This document shows, in pieces, positions 16,546 to 24,383 of a stretch of 64,000 nucleotides of DNA. This DNA is from Bacteroides cellulosilyticus (GTDB taxonomy: Bacteria; Bacteroidota; Bacteroidia; Bacteroidales; Bacteroidaceae): NCBI RefSeq assembly GCF_020091405.1, contig NZ_CP081903.1, forward strand, positions 1,674,001 through 1,738,000, read 5' to 3'. A program made the position numbers and the translations under genes. Within the stretch, counting starts at the first letter, position 1. Each line of letters begins with the position of its first letter. A model generated the notes under the pieces. It was not told where the DNA came from. It did no database searches and was given only the letters and a program-made list of their open reading frames with translations.

Positions 16546-18321
16546 ATGAGTTTTAAGTCAATAACTATATCTATAGTTTCTACCTTTGTTTTTTGCGGGG
16601 TGCTTTGTAGTACTTTTGTGAATTATGGGGTGAATGATTGCTACTTCTTACTTTTTCCTTTGATGGTAAGTATAGGAGTAACAAGCTTGTTGGCTTTTAT
16701 ATTATCGATTCTAAAAGGAAATGATTTTCGATTCAAACTGCCAGATGTGTTGATAACTGCTGGAGTTTTCTATTATTTAATGCGGTATGACTATCAATTG
16801 CATTTAGCGGACTGGAAAGTGATCTATGCTGCTATACTATTATTGTTATGGTATGTGGTACGAATAATTTTTTCCTCTTTACAAGTATCAAAGAATATAG
16901 TATCTGTTGGGATTGTTGGAATCGGTTGTATGTTGGCTGGTTGGGGGTTGCTACAACTTTATAGTTTCTGCCATTCTAATCATCTTCTTTTTTGTATTAC
17001 GGGACCGTTCTTCAATCCCGGACCTTATTCAGGATATCTAGCAATGTTGCTTCCTCTCTGTCTTCATAGTTTGTTGTCTGCTCAAGGTTGGCGACGTTAT
17101 TGCTGGTTGGGAGCATTAGCTCTGATGCTTTGTATCGTACCTGCTACTATGAGTCGTTCGGCTTGGTTGGCAATAGGAATTAGCCTATTGTGGATTTGGG
17201 GAATGCACAAAGGCTGGTTGATGGCTTGTAGGAGTTATGCCAGACAATTTCCACGTAAGGCAGCAAGCTTTATTTTTACTGTTTGTGTGTTTATGGTTTT
17301 AATTTTTATATTGCTTTTTCAATTGAAAGCAGATTCTGCACGAGGACGCCTTTTAATATGGAAGAATACTTGTACTGCGGTGATGGAAAAGCCACTTATG
17401 GGGTATGGACCGGGAAGTTTCCAAATGGTTTATGGAAAGGCGCAAGCTGCTTATTTTGTAGCAGGTAATGGTACAATGGAGGAAAAAAGAGTGGCAGGAT
17501 ATGCTGAATATGCATTTAATGAATATTTGCAATTTTGTTTGGAAGGTGGGATCGTTTTATTGTTACTGATTTTATCGTTTGGTATATCTGTTTTTAAACG
17601 AGGGATTGCCAGTAAACAGTATGGCTTTTGTGGAGCGCTGTTTTCGCTAGCAATATTTTCTTTTTTTTCTTATCCACTACAAATATTACCTTTTGGTATA
17701 GGGGCTGTTCTCTTTTCTGTTGTATGTGTATCAGAGAATGAAAAAAGAGAGCAAAAGGTGAAGGGGAATTTATTGATATTACCTTTTTCGCTATTACTTT
17801 GTGGTGGTATTGGATTTGGAATTTATAGAATGCGTGATTTGGATAAACTTGACGAACGATGGTATAATGCCGATACATTATTTAGTAGACAGAATTATAT
17901 AGCTGCATCTAAAGGTTATGAATATTTGTATTCCTATTTGAATTATAATCTAAAATTTCTATTGAGTTATGCTAGCTCACTCTATTCTGAAGGTAGATAT
18001 TTAGAGGCATGTAATGTGCTGGAACGTGCTAAATTAATAAGTTGTGATTCTTATATTTGGAATATGCAAGGGGTTTATTATCAAGCGGCTAGTTGTTATC
18101 AGCCAGCGGAATATTGTTTTAAACAATCGTTATTCTTAATTCCGGAGCGTTTTTATCCTTATTATTTGTTAGCAAAACTTTATGCTGAGCCTGAGTTCTT
18201 GAATAAAGAAAAAGTAAGGCAAATGGCTATTATTGTCATGACTAAGTCTCCTAAGGTTTATTCCAATGCGATTAGTGAGATGAGGAAAGAAATGAGCCAA
18301 TTGCTGAGTATTTATAAATAG
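16546..18321 (+). CDS. O-antigen ligase / Wzy-like polytopic membrane protein with C-terminal TPRs
   Basis: 591 residues. The first ~400 contain about ten hydrophobic segments; the large loop between them has the Wzy_C signature region (RGRLLIWKNTCTAVMEKPLMGYGPGSF), typical of O-antigen ligases (WaaL), Wzy polymerases and PglL-type protein O-glycosyltransferases. Residues about 440-590 form tetratricopeptide-like helices facing the periplasm. No other LPS or capsule genes are nearby; instead the next gene encodes a small exported peptide, so a glycosyl or other transfer to a protein is possible (inference). Reading is ATG 16546; 22 bp separate it from the peptide gene. Confidence 0.82.
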   Translation: MSFKSITISIVSTFVFCGVLCSTFVNYGVNDCYFLLFPLMVSIGVTSLLAFILSILKGNDFRFKLPDVLITAGVFYYLMRYDYQLHLADWKVIYAAILLLLWYVVRIIFSSLQVSKNIVSVGIVGIGCMLAGWGLLQLYSFCHSNHLLFCITGPFFNPGPYSGYLAMLLPLCLHSLLSAQGWRRYCWLGALALMLCIVPATMSRSAWLAIGISLLWIWGMHKGWLMACRSYARQFPRKAASFIFTVCVFMVLIFILLFQLKADSARGRLLIWKNTCTAVMEKPLMGYGPGSFQMVYGKAQAAYFVAGNGTMEEKRVAGYAEYAFNEYLQFCLEGGIVLLLLILSFGISVFKRGIASKQYGFCGALFSLAIFSFFSYPLQILPFGIGAVLFSVVCVSENEKREQKVKGNLLILPFSLLLCGGIGFGIYRMRDLDKLDERWYNADTLFSRQNYIAASKGYEYLYSYLNYNLKFLLSYASSLYSEGRYLEACNVLERAKLISCDSYIWNMQGVYYQAASCYQPAEYCFKQSLFLIPERFYPYYLLAKLYAEPEFLNKEKVRQMAIIVMTKSPKVYSNAISEMRKEMSQLLSIYK

Positions 18322-18343
18322 TCTAATTATTATTTAAATTATT

Positions 18344-18712
18344 ATGAAGAAGAATCTAAAATTGATCGTATTTACGATTGTGTTGTGTGCAGTATCTATA
18401 CTGAATGTAAAAGTTATGTTGGATATAGATTATTCAAATGATTTGTTAATGACATCTTTGGTTTCTGTTTCTAGAGGCGAAGGTGACCCGGATGGTGGAG
18501 ACGATGATGGTACATGTCGTACTGATATAACTGGTGATATGTCTATACAAGATTGTCGTGGTGTGAAGAAAAATGGCCGTGCGACTATTACTTATAAATG
18601 TGAAGGTAAAGGACTAGGTCTTTGTGATGATGGAGTTGAATATTATTTTTATGATTGTGAAGGTGCTATGATTAAGCATGATGAATATATTGATAAAAAA
18701 GAGTGTAAATAA
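18344..18712 (+). CDS. Small exported six-cysteine peptide, NVEALA-like
   Basis: 122 residues. An N-terminal hydrophobic helix (about 7-30) is followed by NDLLMTSLVSVSRGEG, which resembles the conserved end of the NVEALA leader of small Bacteroides proteins (pattern L-x(n)-NVEALA-x-GE); the match is loose. After it comes an acidic Gly/Asp stretch and a mature part with six cysteines (GTC, QDC, YKC, GLC, YDC, KEC), enough for three disulfides. Its stop overlaps the start of the beta-propeller lipoprotein by one base. Function unknown; NVEALA genes commonly neighbour BF3164-like propellers, as here. It is the likely product that the surrounding genes process or export (inference). Confidence 0.65.
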   Translation: MKKNLKLIVFTIVLCAVSILNVKVMLDIDYSNDLLMTSLVSVSRGEGDPDGGDDDGTCRTDITGDMSIQDCRGVKKNGRATITYKCEGKGLGLCDDGVEYYFYDCEGAMIKHDEYIDKKECK

Positions 18713-19959
18713 TGATGGGTGTTAAATGTGCTGCTGTTAATAAAATACTATTCTGTATTTTGCTGTTTGTCTTATTTTCGTGTAAAAATGAAAATCATAA
18801 GGTAGACAGAGGTGAAATATTTATAGCTAATTTGGATAGTACATGTACATCTGAATTTAAGTATTCTGATCTTTATAAGAAAGTAACGGCTATTATTTTA
18901 GATAACAAAGAAGTTATGCTGACTGAAATAAGCAAAATGCTTGTTTATAAGGATAAGTTATATTTGCTAGACCGAAGAGCGCAAGGAGTATATGCTTTTT
19001 GTAAAGATGGTAGTTTTGTTTGTAAATTCGGAAATTTGGGTGCAGGACCGGATGAATATGTCAGTTGCAATGATTTTGGAATTAATGCTGACGCAGGGGA
19101 AATTTATATATATGATATGGCTAAGCATAGGATTCATAAGTATGATATATTTTCAGCTTCTTATAAAGAGAGCATAATCATAGATAAAAGTATTGACATT
19201 GATTATATCATGTGTAATAGTGGTTGTTTGTATGCGGCTCAAGCCTCAAACAGAAATGAAGAAAAGGAGTCAATTTATTATTTATTGTATCAGATAGATG
19301 TTAAATCGGGGAAGAAAATAGCTCAATGGTTTGATGCGGTATATTATAATAAGGGTTGGAATGATGAACTCATTCATGGAAATATATTTTATAACATTAG
19401 AGAAAATAAGGATCTATTTGTCCTAGGTTTGATGGATACCATTATGTGTATAAAGGGCGATGCGGTATTCCCTTTTTTAGCAATAGAAAGTGAACGATTG
19501 GTACAGAAAGAAGATTTTCTGAAAGATGAAAAAGTTCCAACTTCCAATCCAAGAGTTCGTGGTAAGCGTATGATGTCTTTACTGACTCGTCTGTCCGCTC
19601 AGAACAAAATCTATCAAATATCTGATGTCTTTGAGTGTGACTCTATGCTGTATTTTAGTTGTATGGGACGAATCCTCTATTTTGTGCAATACGATGAGAA
19701 AAAACGAATAGCTTTTACTTATTCTCGGGTGGCAAATGATGTTTTATTTCGAATGATTCCTGAATATTTTCAATTGCCGAAATTTTTGTGTGCAGATAGT
19801 ATGGGAGGATATTATTATATTTCAAATGATAATCTGGCCGAGCTGAAATGTTTTATAGATGAGGATAATATATCTGAAAAATTGATAAATCGAGAAAGCA
19901 TAAAGGAGTTAAATGAAGATTCAAATCCTGTAATACTCTATTATGAATACAAGAATTGA
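18712..19959 (+). CDS. Six-bladed beta-propeller lipoprotein (BF3164/NHL-like)
   Basis: 415 residues; lipobox LLFVLFSC near residue 23 predicts a lipoprotein. Repeating NHL-like blades include YLLDRRAQGVYAF, NLGAGPDEY and IYIYDMAKHRIHKYD, and the C-terminus closes with EDSNPVILYYEY, typical of the Bacteroides six-bladed propeller family (BF3164-like/TolB-like). These proteins are presumed binding scaffolds at the outer membrane; no enzyme activity is established. Paralogues: 24384-25610 and the deletion remnant at 26993-27398. The start overlaps the peptide gene and the end overlaps the next gene by 17 bp. Confidence 0.82.
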   Translation: MMGVKCAAVNKILFCILLFVLFSCKNENHKVDRGEIFIANLDSTCTSEFKYSDLYKKVTAIILDNKEVMLTEISKMLVYKDKLYLLDRRAQGVYAFCKDGSFVCKFGNLGAGPDEYVSCNDFGINADAGEIYIYDMAKHRIHKYDIFSASYKESIIIDKSIDIDYIMCNSGCLYAAQASNRNEEKESIYYLLYQIDVKSGKKIAQWFDAVYYNKGWNDELIHGNIFYNIRENKDLFVLGLMDTIMCIKGDAVFPFLAIESERLVQKEDFLKDEKVPTSNPRVRGKRMMSLLTRLSAQNKIYQISDVFECDSMLYFSCMGRILYFVQYDEKKRIAFTYSRVANDVLFRMIPEYFQLPKFLCADSMGGYYYISNDNLAELKCFIDEDNISEKLINRESIKELNEDSNPVILYYEYKN

Positions 19960-20518
19960 GAAAACATTTTTTATATTTGTTGTAGCCTGTATTATACAGA
20001 TTATTTATATGTGTATAAAGAATGAATGCGAAATGAGTACCTTGCGTAAGAAAACTGATGTACTATCATCTTATGTGATATATTCTGTTGAAATGATAAA
20101 AGATATATCAATGGGAAGTATAAATTCTACTGTTTTTCCGGGAAAGAATATTTTGATATATTGTTTTTCAGAGGATATGTGTGATGAATGTATATATCAA
20201 GATCTTGCAGAGTTATATAAGATTCAGGAAGATATTAGAAAGGATAAAATATTGCTGCTTCCGGTATATAGAACAACTCGTACCAATCAAATAATTCTTA
20301 GAAATAAGTTTAGTAATTTTAGATATATGAATGTTTCCACTGATTCTATAAAGTTCCCGTTTCATAGAGAAAATGGAACTGAACAAAGATTTTTTGCTTT
20401 TATAGATGAATTTGGAAGACTCAATTCTTTCTTCTTTCCTAAAAAGAACATGCAAGATATGACGCGTATATATCTTAGTGGTGTAAAAAGTAAGATGGAA
20501 TATTTTGATAAAAATTAA
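19943..20518 (+). CDS. Membrane-anchored thioredoxin-like protein with CxxC
   Basis: 191 residues with one N-terminal membrane segment (about 8-25) and a periplasmic domain. The strand ILIYCFSEDMCDEC places a CDEC motif where thioredoxins carry CxxC, but the usual WC and the cis-Pro region are weak, so it is a divergent member. It lies in a run of overlapping genes between a propeller lipoprotein and a signal peptidase. The obvious candidate client is the six-cysteine peptide encoded upstream (inference). Confidence 0.6.
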   Translation: MNTRIEKTFFIFVVACIIQIIYMCIKNECEMSTLRKKTDVLSSYVIYSVEMIKDISMGSINSTVFPGKNILIYCFSEDMCDECIYQDLAELYKIQEDIRKDKILLLPVYRTTRTNQIILRNKFSNFRYMNVSTDSIKFPFHRENGTEQRFFAFIDEFGRLNSFFFPKKNMQDMTRIYLSGVKSKMEYFDKN

Positions 20519-21254
20519 GTTTGTGGAATTGTTTTCTAAGCAATGCTTGAAACATTTGAGTTGTGGAATTTTGTGGTGTTTAGGCTTTGTGCAAACTTAT
20601 GTTTTTATTCGGCTTTATTGGTTGGTATCGTGTGTTATTCCCACTTATTCCATGTCGCCTACCTTACTTGCAGGAGATTACATTATAATCTCTTTACGTA
20701 TTCCAGGAAGGCGATTGGTGAGAGAAGATAATGCCCGTTTAGGACATTATATTATAAGTCGGAAAAAAGGCGATCGCAGTGTGCGTGTAGGTGATGTGGT
20801 GGTATTTAACTTCCCCTATTCTAAAGGAGAGGAACAAATGAGAATGAACTTTGACTTGTATTTTTGTAAGCGGTGTGTAGCTATTCCGGGAGAAACTTAT
20901 ATTTGGGAATGGGATGCAGTTTCAGACAGTGTATATCTTCCTCGTCAGGAAGAGGTAGTTGTTATTGATTCATTGAATTTTCGGCATTATAATCGTTGCA
21001 TAGAGTATGAAACAGGGATAATGCCGAAGCTCCTTAATGGCACAGTAATGCATGCCGATACATTAATGCATAGTTACCGTTTTAAAAATAATTATTATTT
21101 CATGCGTGGTGATAACTGCGTTGACTCTTATGATTCGCGCTTTTGGGGAATATTACCAGAAGATTTTATATTAGGGACAGGGCAATTTATATGGTTTTCT
21201 AAAGATAGAGATATGGGCAAAATTCGTTGGGAAAGGATGTTTAGGAAGTTATGA
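20505..21254 (+). CDS. Signal peptidase I (S26 family), cluster-specific
   Basis: About 249 residues. One N-terminal membrane segment is followed by the catalytic serine box PTYSMSPTL (Ser49), the lysine box CKRCVAIPGE (Lys122), and the RGDNCVDSYDSRFWG box, the standard order in type I signal peptidases. There is no in-frame ATG before the Ser box; the frame opens at a TTG (20505) inside the previous gene, with a GTG at 20523 as alternative, so the start is uncertain. Being shorter than the housekeeping enzyme and co-transcribed with an exported peptide, it is likely specialised for that peptide or its partners (inference). Confidence 0.85.
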   Translation: MIKIKFVELFSKQCLKHLSCGILWCLGFVQTYVFIRLYWLVSCVIPTYSMSPTLLAGDYIIISLRIPGRRLVREDNARLGHYIISRKKGDRSVRVGDVVVFNFPYSKGEEQMRMNFDLYFCKRCVAIPGETYIWEWDAVSDSVYLPRQEEVVVIDSLNFRHYNRCIEYETGIMPKLLNGTVMHADTLMHSYRFKNNYYFMRGDNCVDSYDSRFWGILPEDFILGTGQFIWFSKDRDMGKIRWERMFRKL

Positions 21255-21355
21255 GTTTTATAAAGTGATTTCTTTTTATAGAAGAAACTGATGAGAGCAT
21301 GCTGAATAAAGTGTATATATTGAGTGATGGTAGTGTATGAATCAAAAATAATTTT

Positions 21356-21643
21356 ATGAAACATTTAATTTATCTTTTATTATTTGTATTCTGTTTGTTT
21401 GGGCAAGGATGCACCAATGATGATAATGTCATTGAGGACTGCCCTTCTCAGAAGTGTGGAATGACTCCTGAGGAGGTGGAAGTGAGGGTTGAAGAGATTC
21501 GAGAAAAATACCCTAACATTAAGAATTGGTATTATGAAGTCAAAGACTATGATTCGATATCAAACAAAGATCTTGATTTATTAGAAGAAAAAATCAAGAA
21601 ATTGTCTGAATGGGTAGACGAAAATGAAGTTAAGGATCAGTAA
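21356..21643 (+). CDS. Small lipoprotein of unknown function
   Basis: 95 residues with a lipobox (CLFGQGC, Cys19). The mature part is acidic, has a CPSQKC pair soon after the lipid anchor and an amphipathic helical C-terminal half (VEVRVEEIREKYP, then a Leu/Lys/Glu-rich helix). No family recognised. Same strand as the signal peptidase, 101 bp downstream. Confidence 0.6.
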   Translation: MKHLIYLLLFVFCLFGQGCTNDDNVIEDCPSQKCGMTPEEVEVRVEEIREKYPNIKNWYYEVKDYDSISNKDLDLLEEKIKKLSEWVDENEVKDQ

Positions 21644-21678
21644 ATGATAAAAGAGTGATTCTACTAAAATAATAACTA

Positions 21679-21867
21679 ATGATCAATAATATGAAGTATT
21701 CATTTGTTTTGATATACATTATAGGAGGTGCAGTAGTTGCTTTTCTATTGCAGTATCTTTTCAATGAAAAAGATATAACATTTTGGATGATCGTATGTCT
21801 TACGATAGCTGTTATGGTTGCTATTCATATGTTAGTTCGTGTTTTTTCTATTATCAAAGAAAAATAG
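21679..21867 (+). CDS. Small two-helix membrane protein
   Basis: 62 residues (58 if the ATG at 21691 is used). Two hydrophobic helices, about 9-25 and 36-55, joined by a short FNEKDIT loop, ending in a basic tail. No family recognised; one of three tiny membrane proteins in this cluster. Confidence 0.5.
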   Translation: MINNMKYSFVLIYIIGGAVVAFLLQYLFNEKDITFWMIVCLTIAVMVAIHMLVRVFSIIKEK

Positions 21868-21995
21868 GTAAAACAAACATTAGCTGTGAGTTTCTATTTC
21901 ATAGAAGGAAATATATAGCACTTTGAACAGATAGAATTAAAAAAAGGAGCGAAAGGTTTGAAGTTTTAAATGTGTCTGCAATATGTAATAAATCA

Positions 21996-22214
21996 ATGAT
22001 AAGAGAAATTATTAAATATGCGTTAGGTCTTTTAATGGCACTAATATCGGGGTATATAATACGGATATATATGTGTCAATGGTTTGGGATTGAAGAACCT
22101 ACAGTTATTCATTCACTTTTTACCGGTGCATTGGGATTTTGTGTGGGTATATGGGTGGTTATGATTAAAAATTATCAAATTAAAAAAAGTGATAGAATTT
22201 TGTATAATAAGTGA
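21996..22214 (+). CDS. Small two-helix membrane protein
   Basis: 72 residues from the ATG at 21996; the frame can be extended to a GTG at 21972 but that adds an unconvincing N-terminus. Two hydrophobic segments (about 8-24 and 40-58) and a basic tail KKSDRILYNK. Its stop is within the possible GTG start of the next gene, so the two are coupled. Function unknown. Confidence 0.5.
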   Translation: MIREIIKYALGLLMALISGYIIRIYMCQWFGIEEPTVIHSLFTGALGFCVGIWVVMIKNYQIKKSDRILYNK

Positions 22215-22216
22215 TT

Positions 22217-22519
22217 ATGATAGGCTTTGAAATAAGTATAAATGGTCGAGAACCTATAGTTGCCGCTTCAGATTATTTTGTATTTGCGGATTTGACATTC
22301 GGATGTTCTTCCGGCAGAATCAAAATAAAAGGAAGTGATGTTCTGCATTATCTCACTTGGCTCACAGAGAAGTTGGAAGAAGGTGACAGAGTCTTGATAA
22401 AAATGGTCGATACGGATAAGGTATCGCCTGTCTTGACAATTGAAGATTGTGATTGCGATGAGATGAAAAGGAGATACGAGCAATTAAAAATGGAATTAAA
22501 AGGAAGGGGACTTATATAG
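22217..22519 (+). CDS. Small cytoplasmic protein, likely paralogue of the next gene
   Basis: 100 residues from ATG 22217 (a GTG at 22211 overlaps the previous stop). No signal peptide. The layout GFEISINGREPIVAAS ... GDRVLIKMVDTDKVSPV ... YEQLKMELKGRGLI parallels the next protein (GIIVKWRDTVWKAS ... GDEIEVEFAELDEVASPV ... YRLKKKLEEEGII), so they appear to be diverged tandem copies. Small cytoplasmic tandem paralogues of this kind are common as immunity-type proteins, but nothing here proves that. Confidence 0.55.
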   Translation: MIGFEISINGREPIVAASDYFVFADLTFGCSSGRIKIKGSDVLHYLTWLTEKLEEGDRVLIKMVDTDKVSPVLTIEDCDCDEMKRRYEQLKMELKGRGLI

Positions 22520-22520
22520 C

Positions 22521-22889
22521 ATGAAAGGGATTATTGTGAAATGGAGGGATACTGTTTGGAAAGCGAGTATTCCAAATAGTGAAGTCAGTCTTATGATAAT
22601 GCAACATGGATATGATGGAGGCTCCTGGAATATCGGAGGTTTGAAAATGCCCGAAGGAATACATGTTACATGGAATGGAGGAGAGTTTAAAATAGGGGAT
22701 GAAATAGAAGTGGAATTTGCGGAATTGGATGAAGTTGCCTCTCCTGTTGCAGAAGAAAGTCATGAAAGCATCTTGAAGAAAGCATGTTTATTGAGTGATG
22801 ATAACGATGACGTTTGGAATCGTAAACTTGATACTTATTATCGGTTGAAGAAGAAATTGGAGGAAGAAGGGATTATTGAAAGAGAGTAG
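22521..22889 (+). CDS. Small cytoplasmic protein, likely paralogue of the previous gene
   Basis: 122 residues, no signal peptide or membrane segment, starting one base after the previous stop. Beta-rich N-terminal half, acidic middle (AEESHESILKKA), and a coiled helical end (YRLKKKLEEEGIIERE). See the previous entry for the shared pattern. No named family. Confidence 0.55.
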   Translation: MKGIIVKWRDTVWKASIPNSEVSLMIMQHGYDGGSWNIGGLKMPEGIHVTWNGGEFKIGDEIEVEFAELDEVASPVAEESHESILKKACLLSDDNDDVWNRKLDTYYRLKKKLEEEGIIERE

Positions 22890-22922
22890 TTTTTTTACTG
22901 AACCGTTGATAATAATATTAAA

Positions 22923-23966
22923 ATGGATAAGAAAATAGTACTATTAATAATCTTACTTCTCGTAGGAGGAAGAACCTTCTCTCAAGTACATTACAGTATT
23001 GAGGGAAGTGCAGATCACGAATATGAAGGCCGAAAAGTTGCTTTGGTTATGTTGGAAGAGGATAATCGGCAGGCTGATAGTACGAATGTCGTGAATGGAA
23101 AATTCATTTTTAAAGGAGAGTTGCTACAGCCTTGCTGGGCGGCTGTATGCATTGATGGTATGGATGGGATTTTCACCGTACTTGAGAATGGGAATATTCG
23201 TATTTGTACAGATGGTAAGGAGGGTTGGTGCGAAGGCACTCCAATTAATGATGTATTTCAAAAGAGTTGGAGGGAGTATCAAGTGCTGAATCAAGCTGGT
23301 ATAGATGCTTTTAAGAAATTGGATAGTCTGAATGTTGAAACTGAAAGGAAAAAGAAATTATATGCAATTACCCGTGAAAAGGTGATAAAACGAACAAAGG
23401 AATTTATAAAAAGAACTGTTTATGAGAATCTTGATAATATAATTCCTGCATTTTGGATTCGCATTTTTCAGGAACAGATTACCGTTGACGAATTAAACGC
23501 TATGCTTGCCGATGCCTCTCCCATGCTGAAAAACAATCGGTTTATAACAAAGCTGCTTAGTGTGCAAGAAGGCAGTAATTTTGTTGATTCTAAAGTGGAA
23601 TTACCGGACGGCACGAAAGTATATTTGTCGGATTATATAGGGAATGGGCATTATGTGTTAGTGAATATCTGGGCTTCGTGGTGTGGGGCTTGCATTGCAG
23701 AGTTACCGGAAATCAGAAATGCGGGCGAAAAATATGCTTCCAAAAATCTAAAGTTATTATCTATCTCAATAGATCGTGATAGGAAAAACTGGGAAAAAGC
23801 ACTTAAGCGGTTAGGGCTTCCTTGGACACAAGTACTGGCAGATTATTCGTTTGTGAATTCGTATGGAATAAATAAAATACCGGTATTGATGCTGATATCA
23901 CCCGACGGAATAATTCTTAAAAGAAATTTCAGTATAGAGGATTTGAATCGTCTTTTCCAAAACTGA
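22923..23966 (+). CDS. TlpA-type thiol-disulfide oxidoreductase with DUF4369-like N-terminus
   Basis: 347 residues with a signal peptide (MDKKIVLLIILLLVGGRTFS). About 25-110 is a beta-sandwich of DUF4369 type (GSADHEYEGRKVALVML), about 120-200 is helical, and about 215-345 is an AhpC/TlpA thioredoxin domain with WASWCGAC (Cys254, Cys257) and the cis-proline segment NKIPVLMLI. Acts in the periplasm, probably as a reductase; Bacteroides carry many such paralogues. In this cluster it could serve the cysteine-rich peptide at 18344 (inference). Confidence 0.85.
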   Translation: MDKKIVLLIILLLVGGRTFSQVHYSIEGSADHEYEGRKVALVMLEEDNRQADSTNVVNGKFIFKGELLQPCWAAVCIDGMDGIFTVLENGNIRICTDGKEGWCEGTPINDVFQKSWREYQVLNQAGIDAFKKLDSLNVETERKKKLYAITREKVIKRTKEFIKRTVYENLDNIIPAFWIRIFQEQITVDELNAMLADASPMLKNNRFITKLLSVQEGSNFVDSKVELPDGTKVYLSDYIGNGHYVLVNIWASWCGACIAELPEIRNAGEKYASKNLKLLSISIDRDRKNWEKALKRLGLPWTQVLADYSFVNSYGINKIPVLMLISPDGIILKRNFSIEDLNRLFQN

Positions 23967-24058
23967 AAGGCGTAGGGTAGGTATGCATTCTATAAATGAA
24001 ATAACTATAACGGAGATTACTTGTTCGCCAATGATCATGTAATGTAAATATAGATAAT

Positions 24059-24289
24059 ATGAGACATTTGATTATTGTATTCAGTGAAATCTTATTAGTA
24101 TCTTTAAACTTTTATATTATTCTAAAGAACCCTTTGGAAAAAGAGTATAAGACACCTGTAACATTACTTATTTGGGTGTTTGTTATGATAACAGTGGACT
24201 GTTTTTTGAAGAAGAAAAAATATTATAAAGAAATGCGATACATTATAAGTCAATTGTTATATATGATAATTTATTCGATACAACCATAA
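24059..24289 (+). CDS. Small membrane protein
   Basis: 76 residues: hydrophobic helices at about 4-21 and 36-49, a basic loop (KKKKYYKEMR) and a third short hydrophobic end. No family recognised. It precedes the second propeller gene. Confidence 0.45.
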   Translation: MRHLIIVFSEILLVSLNFYIILKNPLEKEYKTPVTLLIWVFVMITVDCFLKKKKYYKEMRYIISQLLYMIIYSIQP

Positions 24290-24383
24290 TCAGATGATGA
24301 AGTTGCAAGTGATTGTGTTAAAACTTACTTTATGTTATTGCGCAAATGTAGATTTTATTACAGAATAATTCTGATTAATATTT

